Origin: Candidatus Aquidulcis sp.
GTDB lineage: Bacteria; Chloroflexota; Anaerolineae; Anaerolineales; E44-bin32
Direction of reading: 5' to 3'
DNA length: 7,896 nucleotides
NCBI GenBank assembly: GCA_020723365.1
Contig: DYJB01000021.1
Coordinates: 1-7,896, forward strand
The position numbers and the translations under genes are program-made. Shown in pieces: positions 1-6,397 of this stretch (position 1 is its first letter; every line of letters begins with the position of its first letter). The notes under the pieces are model-generated. The model saw only the letters and a program-made list of their open reading frames with translations, did not search any database and was not told where the DNA came from.

Positions 1-1146
1 GAGGGGGAACCGACCAACCGTGTCCAGTCCCTGGCCGCTGACCTCGAACATGGCGCCATCGACCCACAGGCGCGTGACGGTCATCTGGTTCTGCGTCAGC
101 GTGCCGGTTTTGTCGGAGCAGATGACGGTCGTCGAGCCAAGCGTTTCCACCGACGCCAGTCGCCGGATCAGGGCGTGGCGGCGGATCATCTCGCGCATGC
201 CCAGCGCCAGCGTAATGGTGACGACCGCCGCCAGGCCTTCGGGGACGGCCGCCACCGCGAGACTGACGGCCGTGATGAACATCTCGAACGGCTCGTAGCC
301 GCGCGCCCAGCCGATAACAAACACCAAGGCGCAGACGGCCAGCGCCGCCCATCCCAGGAGCTTGCCCAGCTGGTCCAGTTTGCGCTGCAGCGGGGTCGTT
401 TCTTCCTCGACCGCCTGCAGCATGGCGGCGATCAGCCCGATCTGGGTGTGCATGCCGGTGCCGACGACAACGCCGCGCCCGCGGCCATACGACACGACGG
501 TGCCCATGAAGGCCGTGTTCTGGCGGTCGCCCAGCGGCACGTCCTGTCGCAAGACGACACGGGCGTCCTTCTCCACCGGGACCGACTCACCGGTCAGGGC
601 CGCCTCTTCGATCCGCAGGTTGACCGTTTCGATCAGCCGCAGGTCGGCCGGGATGAAGTTGCCGGCCTCCAGCAGCACCAGGTCCCCCGGGACCAACTGG
701 CGGGCCGGCACGGACTGGCGATGCCCATCGCGGATGACCTGTGCCTCGGGCGCCGCCATGCGGCGCAGGGCCGCCAGCGCCTGCTCCGCCCTGCTCTCCT
801 GAATGACCCCCAGGATGGCGTTGAGCACGACGATGGCCAGGATGGCGGCCGCCTCGATGTAGTCGCCCAACACGGCCGAGATGATCCCGGCCACGATCAG
901 CACGATCACGATGAAGTTGTTGAGCTGATCCCACAAGAGCGACCAGAAGGTGGGCCGGCGCTTCTCGGCCAGCTCGTTGGGGCCGTGGCGTTCGAGGCGG
1001 CGGGCGGCCTCGTCCGAGGTCAGGCCGCGCTGCGGAGAGGTTCCCAGCACCGGCAGCAGATCGTGGACTTCCAGTGCGTGCCAGACGCGTTCATCCGGCG
1101 GGCGGTCCTCAGGCGGTGTGCCGGGGACAGGATCTGTCGGCCGCAT
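1..1146 (-). CDS. Cation-translocating P-type ATPase, P2 (calcium-type), N-terminal part, truncated by window edge
   Basis: Integral-membrane pump that would couple ATP hydrolysis to cation export, most likely Ca2+. About 382 codons are visible; the nucleotide-binding domain and TM5 onward lie outside the window. Seen in order: a cation-ATPase N-terminal domain (GLTSDEAARRLERHGPNEL); TM1-TM2 (from NFIVIVLIVAGII to AILGVIQE); the actuator domain with TGES at residues 185-188; TM3; TM4 with the ion-site motif VAAVPEGL (PEGL 302-305); and the phosphorylation loop CSDKTGTLTQNQMT with catalytic Asp345. PEGL with a Glu in TM4 is typical of SERCA/PMR1-like P2 pumps and argues against heavy-metal P1B (CPC) or K+ (Kdp) types. 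Substrate is inferred from family only. Two adjacent ATGs (1149 and 1146) follow a GGAGGG site at 1156-1151; 1146 gives the better spacing, so it is chosen. It lies 240 bases downstream of phoU with its own candidate promoter. No frameshift is seen. Confidence 0.9.
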   Translation of the reverse strand, partial: MRPTDPVPGTPPEDRPPDERVWHALEVHDLLPVLGTSPQRGLTSDEAARRLERHGPNELAEKRRPTFWSLLWDQLNNFIVIVLIVAGIISAVLGDYIEAAAILAIVVLNAILGVIQESRAEQALAALRRMAAPEAQVIRDGHRQSVPARQLVPGDLVLLEAGNFIPADLRLIETVNLRIEEAALTGESVPVEKDARVVLRQDVPLGDRQNTAFMGTVVSYGRGRGVVVGTGMHTQIGLIAAMLQAVEEETTPLQRKLDQLGKLLGWAALAVCALVFVIGWARGYEPFEMFITAVSLAVAAVPEGLAAVVTITLALGMREMIRRHALIRRLASVETLGSTTVICSDKTGTLTQNQMTVTRLWVDGAMFEVSGQGLDTVGRFPL

Positions 1147-1150
1147 CATT

Positions 1151-1156
1151 CCCTCC
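1151..1156 (-). promoter_or_regulatory. Ribosome binding site of the P-type ATPase
   Basis: GGAGGG lies 1 base before the ATG at 1149 and 4 bases before the ATG at 1146. Too close for the first and acceptable for the second, it favours 1146 as the start. Confidence 0.6.
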
Positions 1157-1163
1157 GGCGTCG

Positions 1164-1187
1164 AGAAGAAAGGGCGCACGGCGCCCT
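1164..1187 (-). terminator. Terminator-like hairpin just upstream of the ATPase gene
   Basis: Read on the minus strand, a perfect 7-bp GC-rich stem AGGGCGC / GCGCCCT with loop CGT (1187-1171) runs into the T-rich stretch TTTCTTCT (1171-1164). This has the form of a Rho-independent terminator, with an imperfect T tract. It could end transcripts arriving from pst-phoU. It lies inside the probable ATPase leader, only 15-20 bases before the start codon, so attenuation or 5'-end mRNA protection are alternatives. Structure seen directly; function inferred. Confidence 0.45.
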
Positions 1188-1197
1188 CGAATTCGAG
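1186..1197. repeat. Perfect 12-bp palindrome CTCGAATTCGAG
   Basis: A perfect palindrome lying between the candidate extended -10 of the ATPase and the hairpin at 1187-1171, overlapping the expected transcription start. It could be a dimeric repressor operator or a chance palindrome in GC-rich DNA. No regulator can be named from the sequence. Confidence 0.4.
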
Positions 1198-1204
1198 TAT
1201 AGCA
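1196..1204 (-). promoter_or_regulatory. Candidate extended -10 promoter of the P-type ATPase
   Basis: Minus-strand TGCTATACT fits the extended -10 form TGnTATAAT with one mismatch in the hexamer. Nothing like TTGACA is seen 16-18 bases upstream, where the sequence is nearly all G and C; extended -10 promoters can manage without it. A start near 1190 would give a leader of about 40 bases. It is the only AT-rich -10-like hexamer I noticed in this very GC-rich gap. Confidence 0.4.
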
Positions 1205-1389
1205 CGCCGGCCGCCTGCCCCCGCCGGGCGGGCGACCGTATCCGGACATACGCCTGACACGGCAGGGCCATTCAGCACACCGTTCGCGCGAATGCGGCCG
1301 CGGAGGAGACGCCGCCCCCCGCCCGCGCGATCCCTTCCCAGGAGGAAGGAGGCGCCGTTCCCCTGCTTCCGGGGACGGCCGCCGGCGGC

Positions 1390-2085
1390 TTACCCCATCA
1401 GGTCGGTGATCGTCTTGCTGACCTTCGGGTTCAGCTCGTGCATCTCCCCGCTGGCCATGAAGAGGATGCGCTCGACGATGTTGGTGACCCGATCGCCGAT
1501 GCGCTCCAGGTTGTGGGCGGCGAACATCAAGTACAGGCCGCGGCTGGTGGTGTGCGGATCCTCAACCATGAATGAGAGGATCTCGCGGAAGATCTGTGTG
1601 TAGAGCCCGTCGACGGTATCGTCCATGGCCACGATCGGGCGGGCCTTCTCGGCGTCGCGCTCGACGTAGGCCTGCAGCGCCAGGCGCAGCATCTGGCGGC
1701 AGGTCTCCGCCATGCGCGGCAGGTCGATCAGGGGCTTGAGCAGCGGCTCGTCCCCCATATGCAGGACGGTGCGGGCGATCCCGGCGGCGTGATCGCCCAT
1801 GCGCTCCAGGTCGGTGACGATGCTGAAGGCGGCCAGCACGGCGCGCAAGTCCCCGGCCGCCGGCTGCTGTCGCGCGATCAGCGCCAGGCATTCCTCCTCC
1901 ACCTGGAAACGCAAGGCATTGACCTTGGCGTCGTCGGCGTCCACCTGGTGGGCCAGGGCGGCGTCCCGGTGGGCCAGCGCCTGGATGGAGCGCTCGATGG
2001 CGGCATCGACCAGGCCCCCGATGCGCAGCAGGCCCTCGTTGATCTCGTTCAGCTCCCGGTCCAGCGTTGAACGCGCGTGTGTCAT
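1390..2085 (-). CDS. phoU: PhoU, phosphate signalling regulator
   Basis: Cytoplasmic all-helical protein that in known systems bridges the Pst transporter and PhoR and represses the Pho response when phosphate is plentiful. The 231 residues match the usual 210-240. Two tandem three-helix PhoU repeats are visible, each with the conserved metal-site signature: DLERMGDHAAGIA at residues 92-104 and NLERIGDRVTNIVE at 192-205. The N-terminus (ELNEINEGLLRIGGLVDAAI) is also family-typical. The start at 2085 follows AGGAGG (2099-2094) with 8-base spacing. The same frame stays open far upstream through pstB and into pstA, but that portion is out-of-frame shadow. It begins 23 bases after the pstB stop, as the last gene of the pst operon, and ends in TAA. 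Confidence 0.96.
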   Translation of the reverse strand: MTHARSTLDRELNEINEGLLRIGGLVDAAIERSIQALAHRDAALAHQVDADDAKVNALRFQVEEECLALIARQQPAAGDLRAVLAAFSIVTDLERMGDHAAGIARTVLHMGDEPLLKPLIDLPRMAETCRQMLRLALQAYVERDAEKARPIVAMDDTVDGLYTQIFREILSFMVEDPHTTSRGLYLMFAAHNLERIGDRVTNIVERILFMASGEMHELNPKVSKTITDLMG

Positions 2086-2093
2086 CCGTCCAT

Positions 2094-2099
2094 CCTCCT
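2094..2099 (-). promoter_or_regulatory. Ribosome binding site of phoU
   Basis: AGGAGG, the strongest Shine-Dalgarno match in the operon, lies 8 bases before the ATG at 2085. It fixes the phoU start inside a much longer open frame. Confidence 0.8.
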
Positions 2100-2108
2100 G
2101 AGCCCCGC

Positions 2109-2984
2109 CTAGCCGAACCGCCCCGTGACGTAGTCTTCCGTTCGCTTGTCCTTCGGCCGGGTGAACATCGTCTCGGCCGGCCCGACCTCGATCACCGAGC
2201 CGGCTCGCTTCTCTCCGACCAGCATCATCATCGCCGTGACGTCCGAGACCCGCGCTGCCTGTTGCATGTTGTGGGTGACAATGACGATGGTGTAGTTGAC
2301 CGACAGCTGGCGCATGAGTTCCTCGATGCGCAGCGTCGCAATCGGGTCCAGCGCCGAGCAGGGCTCGTCCATCAGGATGACGTCCGGCTCGACCGCCAAC
2401 GCCCGGGCGATGCACAGCCGCTGTTGTTGTCCGCCGGACAGCGACAGCCCGCTCTGCGTGAGCTTGTCCTTGACCTCGTCCCACAAGGCCGCCCGGCTCA
2501 GGCATCGCTCGACCAGTCCGTCCATCTCTCCCCGGTAGCCGTTGATGCGCGCCGCCCAGGCGACGTTCTCGTAGATGCTCTTGGGAAACGGATTGGGCTT
2601 CTGGAAGACCATCCCCACCCGCCGCCGCACTTCGACCGGATCGACGCCAGGGGAGTAGATGTCCAGCCCATTGAACATCACCTCCCCCTCCGTGCGTGCC
2701 GTCGGAACCAGTTCGTTCATGCGGTTGAGAGATCGCAGCAGCGTGCTCTTGCCGCATCCCGAAGGTCCGATGATAGCGGTGATCTTGTGGCGAGCGATTT
2801 TGAGGCTCACATCCTGGACCGCCAGGAACGACCCGTAGTAGACACTCACGTGCCGCATCTCCATGGCGGCCTCGAGCGCCTCCATGTCCTCTCCGGCTCG
2901 CAGAACCTCCCCGCTCACGCGCACATCGCGCGCCGCGGGATCCGCGGTGGAGGCGCCGGGGCCGATGGTGGATACGCTCAGCAT
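2109..2984 (-). CDS. pstB: PstB, phosphate ABC transporter ATP-binding protein
   Basis: Peripheral cytoplasmic ATPase that drives high-affinity phosphate import through PstC/PstA. The 291 residues show Walker A GPSGCGKST (73-81), Q-loop VFQKPNPFP (Q128), ABC signature LSGGQQQR (182-189), Walker B VILMDEP (202-208), PstB-typical CSALDPIAT, and the switch histidine in THNM (H238). FQKPNPFPKSIYENV is highly characteristic of PstB. About 40 residues precede the usual start of homology (MEMRHVSVYYG). The ATG at 2984 has AGGAG (2995-2991) at 6-base spacing, with the site overlapping the pstA stop. An in-frame ATG at 2885 also has a site (GGAGAGGAC just before it) and would give a 258-residue protein closer to family length, so the start is not certain. 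It follows pstA by 9 bases and precedes phoU by 23. Confidence 0.96.
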   Translation of the reverse strand: MLSVSTIGPGASTADPAARDVRVSGEVLRAGEDMEALEAAMEMRHVSVYYGSFLAVQDVSLKIARHKITAIIGPSGCGKSTLLRSLNRMNELVPTARTEGEVMFNGLDIYSPGVDPVEVRRRVGMVFQKPNPFPKSIYENVAWAARINGYRGEMDGLVERCLSRAALWDEVKDKLTQSGLSLSGGQQQRLCIARALAVEPDVILMDEPCSALDPIATLRIEELMRQLSVNYTIVIVTHNMQQAARVSDVTAMMMLVGEKRAGSVIEVGPAETMFTRPKDKRTEDYVTGRFG

Positions 2985-2990
2985 TCGATA

Positions 2991-2995
2991 CTCCT
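2991..2995 (-). promoter_or_regulatory. Ribosome binding site of pstB
   Basis: AGGAG, overlapping the pstA TAG stop, lies 6 bases before the ATG at 2984. It supports the longer pstB start and close coupling to pstA. Confidence 0.6.
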
Positions 2996-4250
2996 ACAGG
3001 TGGCGGCCCTGCCGGCCGTAGCGGTTGCGCAACAGGATGGCGGCGGCGTTGAGACCGAGCAGGAGAACCAGCAACACCAGGATGGCCGCCGCCGCCAGAT
3101 TGCGGAATTCGTCCTGCGGTCGCGCCGTCCACTGGTAGATCTGAATGGGTAGCGCGGTGAATTTGGAGAAGATGCCGGCGGGATCGGAGGTAATGAAGGT
3201 GGAAGCCCCCACGACAACCAGCGGCGCGGTCTCGCCCATGGCACGCGACACGGCCAGGATCGTGCCGGTCAGGATCCCGGCCAGGGCGTTGGGGAGCACA
3301 TGGTGCCAGACCGTTTGCCACTTCGTACCGCCCAGGCCATACGCCGCCTGGCGAAGGGAAGCTGGCACGGCCCGAATCGCCTCCTGGGCGTTGATGATCA
3401 CCAGCGGCAGAACCAGCAGCCCAAGCGTCAGCCCCGCCGCCAGAATCGTGCGGCCGTTGGCCGACGTGGGATCGGATGCCTGACCCAGCACCGCGCCGCT
3501 GGTCAGCGGCTCGAGGGCACGAACGAAGATGGCCAGACCGAGAATCCCATAGACGATCGAAGGCACTCCGGCCAGGTTGTTGATGTTCGTCTGCAGGATG
3601 CGATTGACCCAGGTGTCGGCGGCGTACTCTTCGAGATACACAGCCGCGCCAATCCCAATTGGAAGCGCCAGCAGGATCGTCAGGCCGATGATCCACAGCG
3701 ATCCCAGGATCGCACCGCGGATTCCCGCCAGGAGCGGGTTGCTCGACTGCGACGCCCCAAGAAACGTCGGATTGACCCACGCCCGGAAGGTCAGCGCCGC
3801 CGCCGGGTGCTCCTGCGCGGCCCGGGCCTCAATCTCCCGCCGGTGCAGCAGGGAGTCCGTCAGCGACCAGGTCTCAACGATGGTCGGTTCAACCACCCGT
3901 TCGACAACCAGCTCATAGATTTCGAGGCGCGTGCGCTCCGCCAGAGGCTGATCGTTCTCCAGGCGTCGGAGCAGCCCCTTGGAGATTCGGGTCTGCAGAA
4001 TCGCCGTCAACTGCTCCTGCGACAGGTCCTCCACAGGAACGCCGTCCTGCGCCAGGGATGCCGGTTCGACCTGGGCCTCGATCGCCACCAGCCCGAAGGC
4101 CTGGTCGATGACATTGAGAAGCAGCGCCGAAAGCACGATGATGCCAACGATCGTCGAGGCCAGGAAGATCCAGCGGCCAAAGCTCGACAGCCGGTGGCGC
4201 TGGAGCATACGGTAGTCGTAGTCCGACGGGTGTGCGGGCGCGTGCGGCAT
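2994..4250 (-). CDS. pstA: PstA, phosphate ABC transporter permease with large extracytoplasmic insert
   Basis: Integral-membrane half of the phosphate channel, pairing with PstC. The 418 residues exceed the roughly 280-300 usual for PstA. TM1 (about 27-49, WIFLASTIVGIIVLSALLL) is followed by a hydrophilic stretch of about 125 residues (50-175), expected outside the membrane if the N-terminus is cytoplasmic. Then comes the standard permease core: GSLWIIGLTILLALPIGIGAAVYLEEYA (183-210), NNLAGVPSIVYGILGLAIF, and the EAA coupling loop QEAIRAVPASLRQAAYGLGGTKWQTVWHHVLP (289-320) that contacts PstB, then SRAMGETAPLVVVG and a final TM near 385-407. The ATG at 4250 shares its A with the pstC stop (TGATG), implying translational coupling; a GTG one codon upstream is possible. 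The frame stays open back through pstC, but that part is shadow. Confidence 0.95.
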   Translation of the reverse strand: MPHAPAHPSDYDYRMLQRHRLSSFGRWIFLASTIVGIIVLSALLLNVIDQAFGLVAIEAQVEPASLAQDGVPVEDLSQEQLTAILQTRISKGLLRRLENDQPLAERTRLEIYELVVERVVEPTIVETWSLTDSLLHRREIEARAAQEHPAAALTFRAWVNPTFLGASQSSNPLLAGIRGAILGSLWIIGLTILLALPIGIGAAVYLEEYAADTWVNRILQTNINNLAGVPSIVYGILGLAIFVRALEPLTSGAVLGQASDPTSANGRTILAAGLTLGLLVLPLVIINAQEAIRAVPASLRQAAYGLGGTKWQTVWHHVLPNALAGILTGTILAVSRAMGETAPLVVVGASTFITSDPAGIFSKFTALPIQIYQWTARPQDEFRNLAAAAILVLLVLLLGLNAAAILLRNRYGRQGRHL

Positions 4251-5218
4251 CACTCGTACGCCTTCCGGAAGCGGCGCACGACCGCCTGGCTCACGAAGTT
4301 GAGCGTCAATGTCATCAGGAAGAGCGCCAGCCCGATGGCGAAGATGCTGTTGTAATCGATCGACCCGTAACTCAGATCGCCGCCGCTGATGCGCACGATG
4401 TGGCCGGTCATCGTCTCGGCGCCTTTGAAGGGATTGAAGGTGAAGGCCGGTCCGGCGCCCACCGCCAGGGCGACGATCATCGTCTCGCCGATGCCGCGCG
4501 ACACCCCCAGGATCAAGGCGGCCGAGATGCCCGAGATCGCAGCCGGTACGACCACGCGCACGGCCGTTTCCAGCCGCGTGGCGCCCACGGCATAGGAGGC
4601 CTCGCGCAGCGAGCGCGGCACGGCGCTGAGCGCATCCTCGCTGATCGAGCTGATCAGCGGCAGGATCAGGACGCCCATCACGATTCCGCCTGACGCCATG
4701 TTGTAGATCTCGACGACGTCCCGCCCGAAGATCGAACGCAGCAGCGGGGTCATGAACGTCAGCGCGAAGTAGCCATACACCACCGTGGGGACACCGGCCA
4801 GGACTTCGAGCACCGGCTTGAGCAGGGAACGGGCCCGCTCGGATGCGTACTCGCTCAGGTAGATGGCGACGCACAGGCCCAGCGGGACGGCCACGAGCAT
4901 GGCGATGCCGGTGGTCATCAGCGTCGAGGTGGCCAGCGGCCAGATGCCGAACGCCCCGATGTGCGGCTGCCAGGTCGTCCCGGTCAGGAACTCGACCAGG
5001 CTGACCTCGGGGCTGCCGAAGAAGCGCAGCGACTCGCGCACCAGGACGACGACAATGCCTATCGTCGTCAGGATGGACAAGGCCCCGCTGAAGAAGAGGA
5101 ACCCCTGGATCAGAATCTCGCCCGCCCGGCGGCGGCGCTTCAATCCCAGCGATTCCGCAGTGGGAGGTCCGCCGAAGATCGCTTGTTCCGCCGGGCCGGA
5201 TCGCAGGGCCGTTTGCAT
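4250..5218 (-). CDS. pstC: PstC, phosphate ABC transporter permease
   Basis: Integral-membrane permease that forms the phosphate translocation path with PstA. The 322 residues contain a cytoplasmic basic N-terminus (GLKRRRRAGE, about 25-34), TM1 (about 36-60), the extracytoplasmic loop with FLTGTTWQPHIGAFGIWPL (77-95), TM2 with MLVAVPLGLCVAIYLSEYA (107-125), LAGVPTVVYGYFAL (140-153), and the EAA loop EDALSAVPRSLREASYAVGATRLETAVRVVVP (194-225). SRGIGETMIVALAVG (240-254) and a last TM near 291-311 follow. W-x-P and GIxPL in the first loop mark PstC rather than PstA. The ATG at 5218 is chosen because AGGAG (5231-5227) sits 8 bases upstream; a TTG ten codons earlier lacks a site. It follows pstS after a 116-base gap with two hairpins and overlaps pstA by one base. 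Confidence 0.96.
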   Translation of the reverse strand: MQTALRSGPAEQAIFGGPPTAESLGLKRRRRAGEILIQGFLFFSGALSILTTIGIVVVLVRESLRFFGSPEVSLVEFLTGTTWQPHIGAFGIWPLATSTLMTTGIAMLVAVPLGLCVAIYLSEYASERARSLLKPVLEVLAGVPTVVYGYFALTFMTPLLRSIFGRDVVEIYNMASGGIVMGVLILPLISSISEDALSAVPRSLREASYAVGATRLETAVRVVVPAAISGISAALILGVSRGIGETMIVALAVGAGPAFTFNPFKGAETMTGHIVRISGGDLSYGSIDYNSIFAIGLALFLMTLTLNFVSQAVVRRFRKAYE

Positions 5219-5226
5219 CCAAGCTA

Positions 5227-5231
5227 CTCCT
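5227..5231 (-). promoter_or_regulatory. Ribosome binding site of pstC
   Basis: AGGAG lies 8 bases before the ATG at 5218. It decides that start over the in-frame TTG at 5248. Confidence 0.75.
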
Positions 5232-5248
5232 GAAGCGCTCTCAAGCAA

Positions 5249-5267
5249 CCCACGGATTCTACGTGGG
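5249..5267 (-). repeat. Second pstS-pstC intergenic stem-loop (6-bp stem)
   Basis: Minus-strand CCCACG, loop TAGAATC, then CGTGGG form a perfect 6-bp stem with a 7-base loop, followed by TTGCTTG. It lies directly downstream of the stronger 13-bp stem-loop and about 18 bases before the pstC ribosome site. It may assist the first hairpin in protecting the pstS message or in partial termination. Structure is seen; role is inferred. Confidence 0.5.
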
Positions 5268-5269
5268 AA

Positions 5270-5302
5270 GCGGCACAGGGAGAAGGTCCCTCCCTGTGCC
5301 GC
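5270..5302 (-). repeat. pstS-pstC intergenic stem-loop with perfect 13-bp stem
   Basis: A perfect inverted repeat, GCGGCACAGGGAG and CTCCCTGTGCCGC, encloses a 7-base loop (GGACCTT on the transcribed strand). It begins about 32 bases after the pstS stop codon. No proper T tract follows (TTCCCACG), so it looks less like a strong terminator than like a 3' mRNA-stabilising or attenuating hairpin. Binding-protein genes of ABC importers are often expressed above their permeases by such intercistronic structures. This is the strongest RNA fold I noticed in the window. Confidence 0.75.
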
Positions 5303-5334
5303 CGGTCACCCGTCGGTCGGAACGACGCCGGGCC

Positions 5335-6357
5335 CTACGGGACGGCGTCCAGCCAGGCCTGCCGGGCCGCGTCGAGGGCTTCGGCGCTGGCCGGGAAGTA
5401 CCCCACGTCCAGGATCTCTTCGTTCACAAACGTCAGGAAGAAGCTGACGAAACCGGCCACCTGGGGCTTCTGCGCCAGGATGCTCGGATCCGCATACATG
5501 AACAGGGGACGGGCCAGCGGGTACTCACCGTTCTCCGCCGTTTCGGCGGTGGGCGCAACACCGTCGACCGACAGCGCCTTGAGCTTGTCGGCGTTCTCCT
5601 GGTAGTAGGCGAACCCGAAGTAGCCGATGGCGAAGGGGCTTCCTTCGACGCCCTGCACCAGAACGTTGTCGTCTTCGCTCAGCTGCAGGTTCTGGGCAGC
5701 CAGGAGCGGCGTTTCGTCCTTCTCAAACACGTGCTCGACGAAGTAGTCGAACGTGCCGCTGTCCGTGCCGGGGCTGAAGCGCAGGATTGGCTCCGCCGGC
5801 CAGGCCGGATCCACATCCGCCCACGTCTCGGCCGTCGAGAAGATCAGCCCCAGTTGCCCCGTGGTCACGTCGGTCAGGAAGTCGTTCTCGCTCGATACCA
5901 CCACCGCCAGCGCATCGGTGCCCACGCGGAATTCGACCGGCGTCCGCCCGATGGCCTTGCAGGCCGCCACTTCGTCGTCCTTGATGGCCCGGCTCGAGTT
6001 GGCGATGTCGGTCTCGCCTGTCACGCAGAACCGCTCCAGCCCGGCGCCCGAGCCGATGCTGTCAATGGTGATCTCGCCTCCAAAGCCCTCATCCTTGAAA
6101 CGCTCGGCCATCCGCTCACTCAACGGAAACACCGTCGAGCTGCCTGCGATCACGATGTTGCCGGTCAGCACCAGAGGATCCACCTCCGGCAGCTGGACCT
6201 CGCCCATCATCTCCTCAACGGGGGCGGAGGTGGGCTGGGCCGGCAGGGCCGTGGGCTCGATCGGCGTTTCGGACGGTGTGGCTGCACCGCCGCACGCCGT
6301 CATCAGCAGCGACAGGGCGACGAGCATTCCAGCAAAGGTCGTTGGTTTGTGGAACAT
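5335..6357 (-). CDS. pstS: PstS, phosphate-binding lipoprotein
   Basis: Extracytoplasmic substrate-binding protein delivering phosphate to PstC/PstA. The 340 residues start with a lipoprotein signal peptide: MFHK, a hydrophobic core (FAGMLVALSLLMTA), and a lipobox ending at Cys22. A Pro/Thr/Glu-rich linker follows (about 25-63). Phosphate-site motifs are AGSSTVFPLS (71-80), IDSIGSGAGLERFC (98-111), DIANSSR (117-123) and RFSPGTDSGTFDYF (193-206). Two cysteines in the mature fold (C111, C133) could pair. An in-frame ATG at 6387 would add MNTHTRRDTR, but it has no ribosome site and lies about 4 bases from the predicted transcription start. The ATG at 6357 has GAGGAG (6373-6368) 10 bases upstream, giving a cleaner signal peptide. 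It is first gene of the pst operon and is probably controlled by the upstream Pho box. Confidence 0.95.
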   Translation of the reverse strand: MFHKPTTFAGMLVALSLLMTACGGAATPSETPIEPTALPAQPTSAPVEEMMGEVQLPEVDPLVLTGNIVIAGSSTVFPLSERMAERFKDEGFGGEITIDSIGSGAGLERFCVTGETDIANSSRAIKDDEVAACKAIGRTPVEFRVGTDALAVVVSSENDFLTDVTTGQLGLIFSTAETWADVDPAWPAEPILRFSPGTDSGTFDYFVEHVFEKDETPLLAAQNLQLSEDDNVLVQGVEGSPFAIGYFGFAYYQENADKLKALSVDGVAPTAETAENGEYPLARPLFMYADPSILAQKPQVAGFVSFFLTFVNEEILDVGYFPASAEALDAARQAWLDAVP

Positions 6358-6367
6358 GCGCGTATCT

Positions 6368-6373
6368 CTCCTC
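6368..6373 (-). promoter_or_regulatory. Ribosome binding site of pstS
   Basis: GAGGAG lies 10 bases before the ATG at 6357. It supports that start over the ATG at 6387, which is preceded by CTCTCCGCC and has no site. Confidence 0.55.
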
Positions 6374-6397
6374 GTGTGTGTGTTCATGGCGGAGAGT

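Larger units (their letters stand above)
1150..1389. other. Non-coding gap between phoU and the P-type ATPase
   Basis: Contains no convincing gene on either strand. Going away from phoU on the minus strand: a perfect palindrome GCCGCCGGCGGC (1389-1378) directly after the phoU stop; a stem of TCCCC/GGGGA extended by CG/CG across a one-base bulge (1377-1356) without a T tract; the palindrome TTCGCGCGAA (1292-1283); a G/C-only block near 1234-1217; then the candidate promoter, palindrome and hairpin described separately. The first two structures could slow 3' exonucleases on the phoU transcript, but neither is a clear intrinsic terminator. Confidence 0.5.

Noticed and set aside
175..1257. 360-residue plus-strand open frame opposite the P-type ATPase
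   Set aside because: The minus strand encodes an unmistakable P-type ATPase with TGES, PEGL and DKTGTLT. The plus-strand product is Arg/His/Gln/Asp-rich, as expected for antisense shadow in GC-rich DNA.
1356..1389. Palindrome and stem just after the phoU stop as an operon terminator
   Set aside because: GC-rich folds are present but no T-rich tail follows, so I did not call an intrinsic terminator here; it is only described within the intergenic feature.
1390..3780. 796-residue minus-strand open frame ending in PhoU
   Set aside because: Only the last 231 residues are PhoU. The upstream part is low-complexity Gly/Arg/Pro shadow of pstB and pstA, and AGGAGG marks the true start at 2085.
3300..4355. 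351-residue plus-strand open frame opposite pstA
   Set aside because: Antisense shadow: Arg/Gln/Asp-rich, no domain, and it spans the pstA-pstC junction.
2994..5222. 742-residue minus-strand open frame that could be read as a PstA fusion
   Set aside because: Only the last 418 residues (from 4250) are PstA. The rest is an out-of-frame reading of pstC, whose own frame is intact with a ribosome site.
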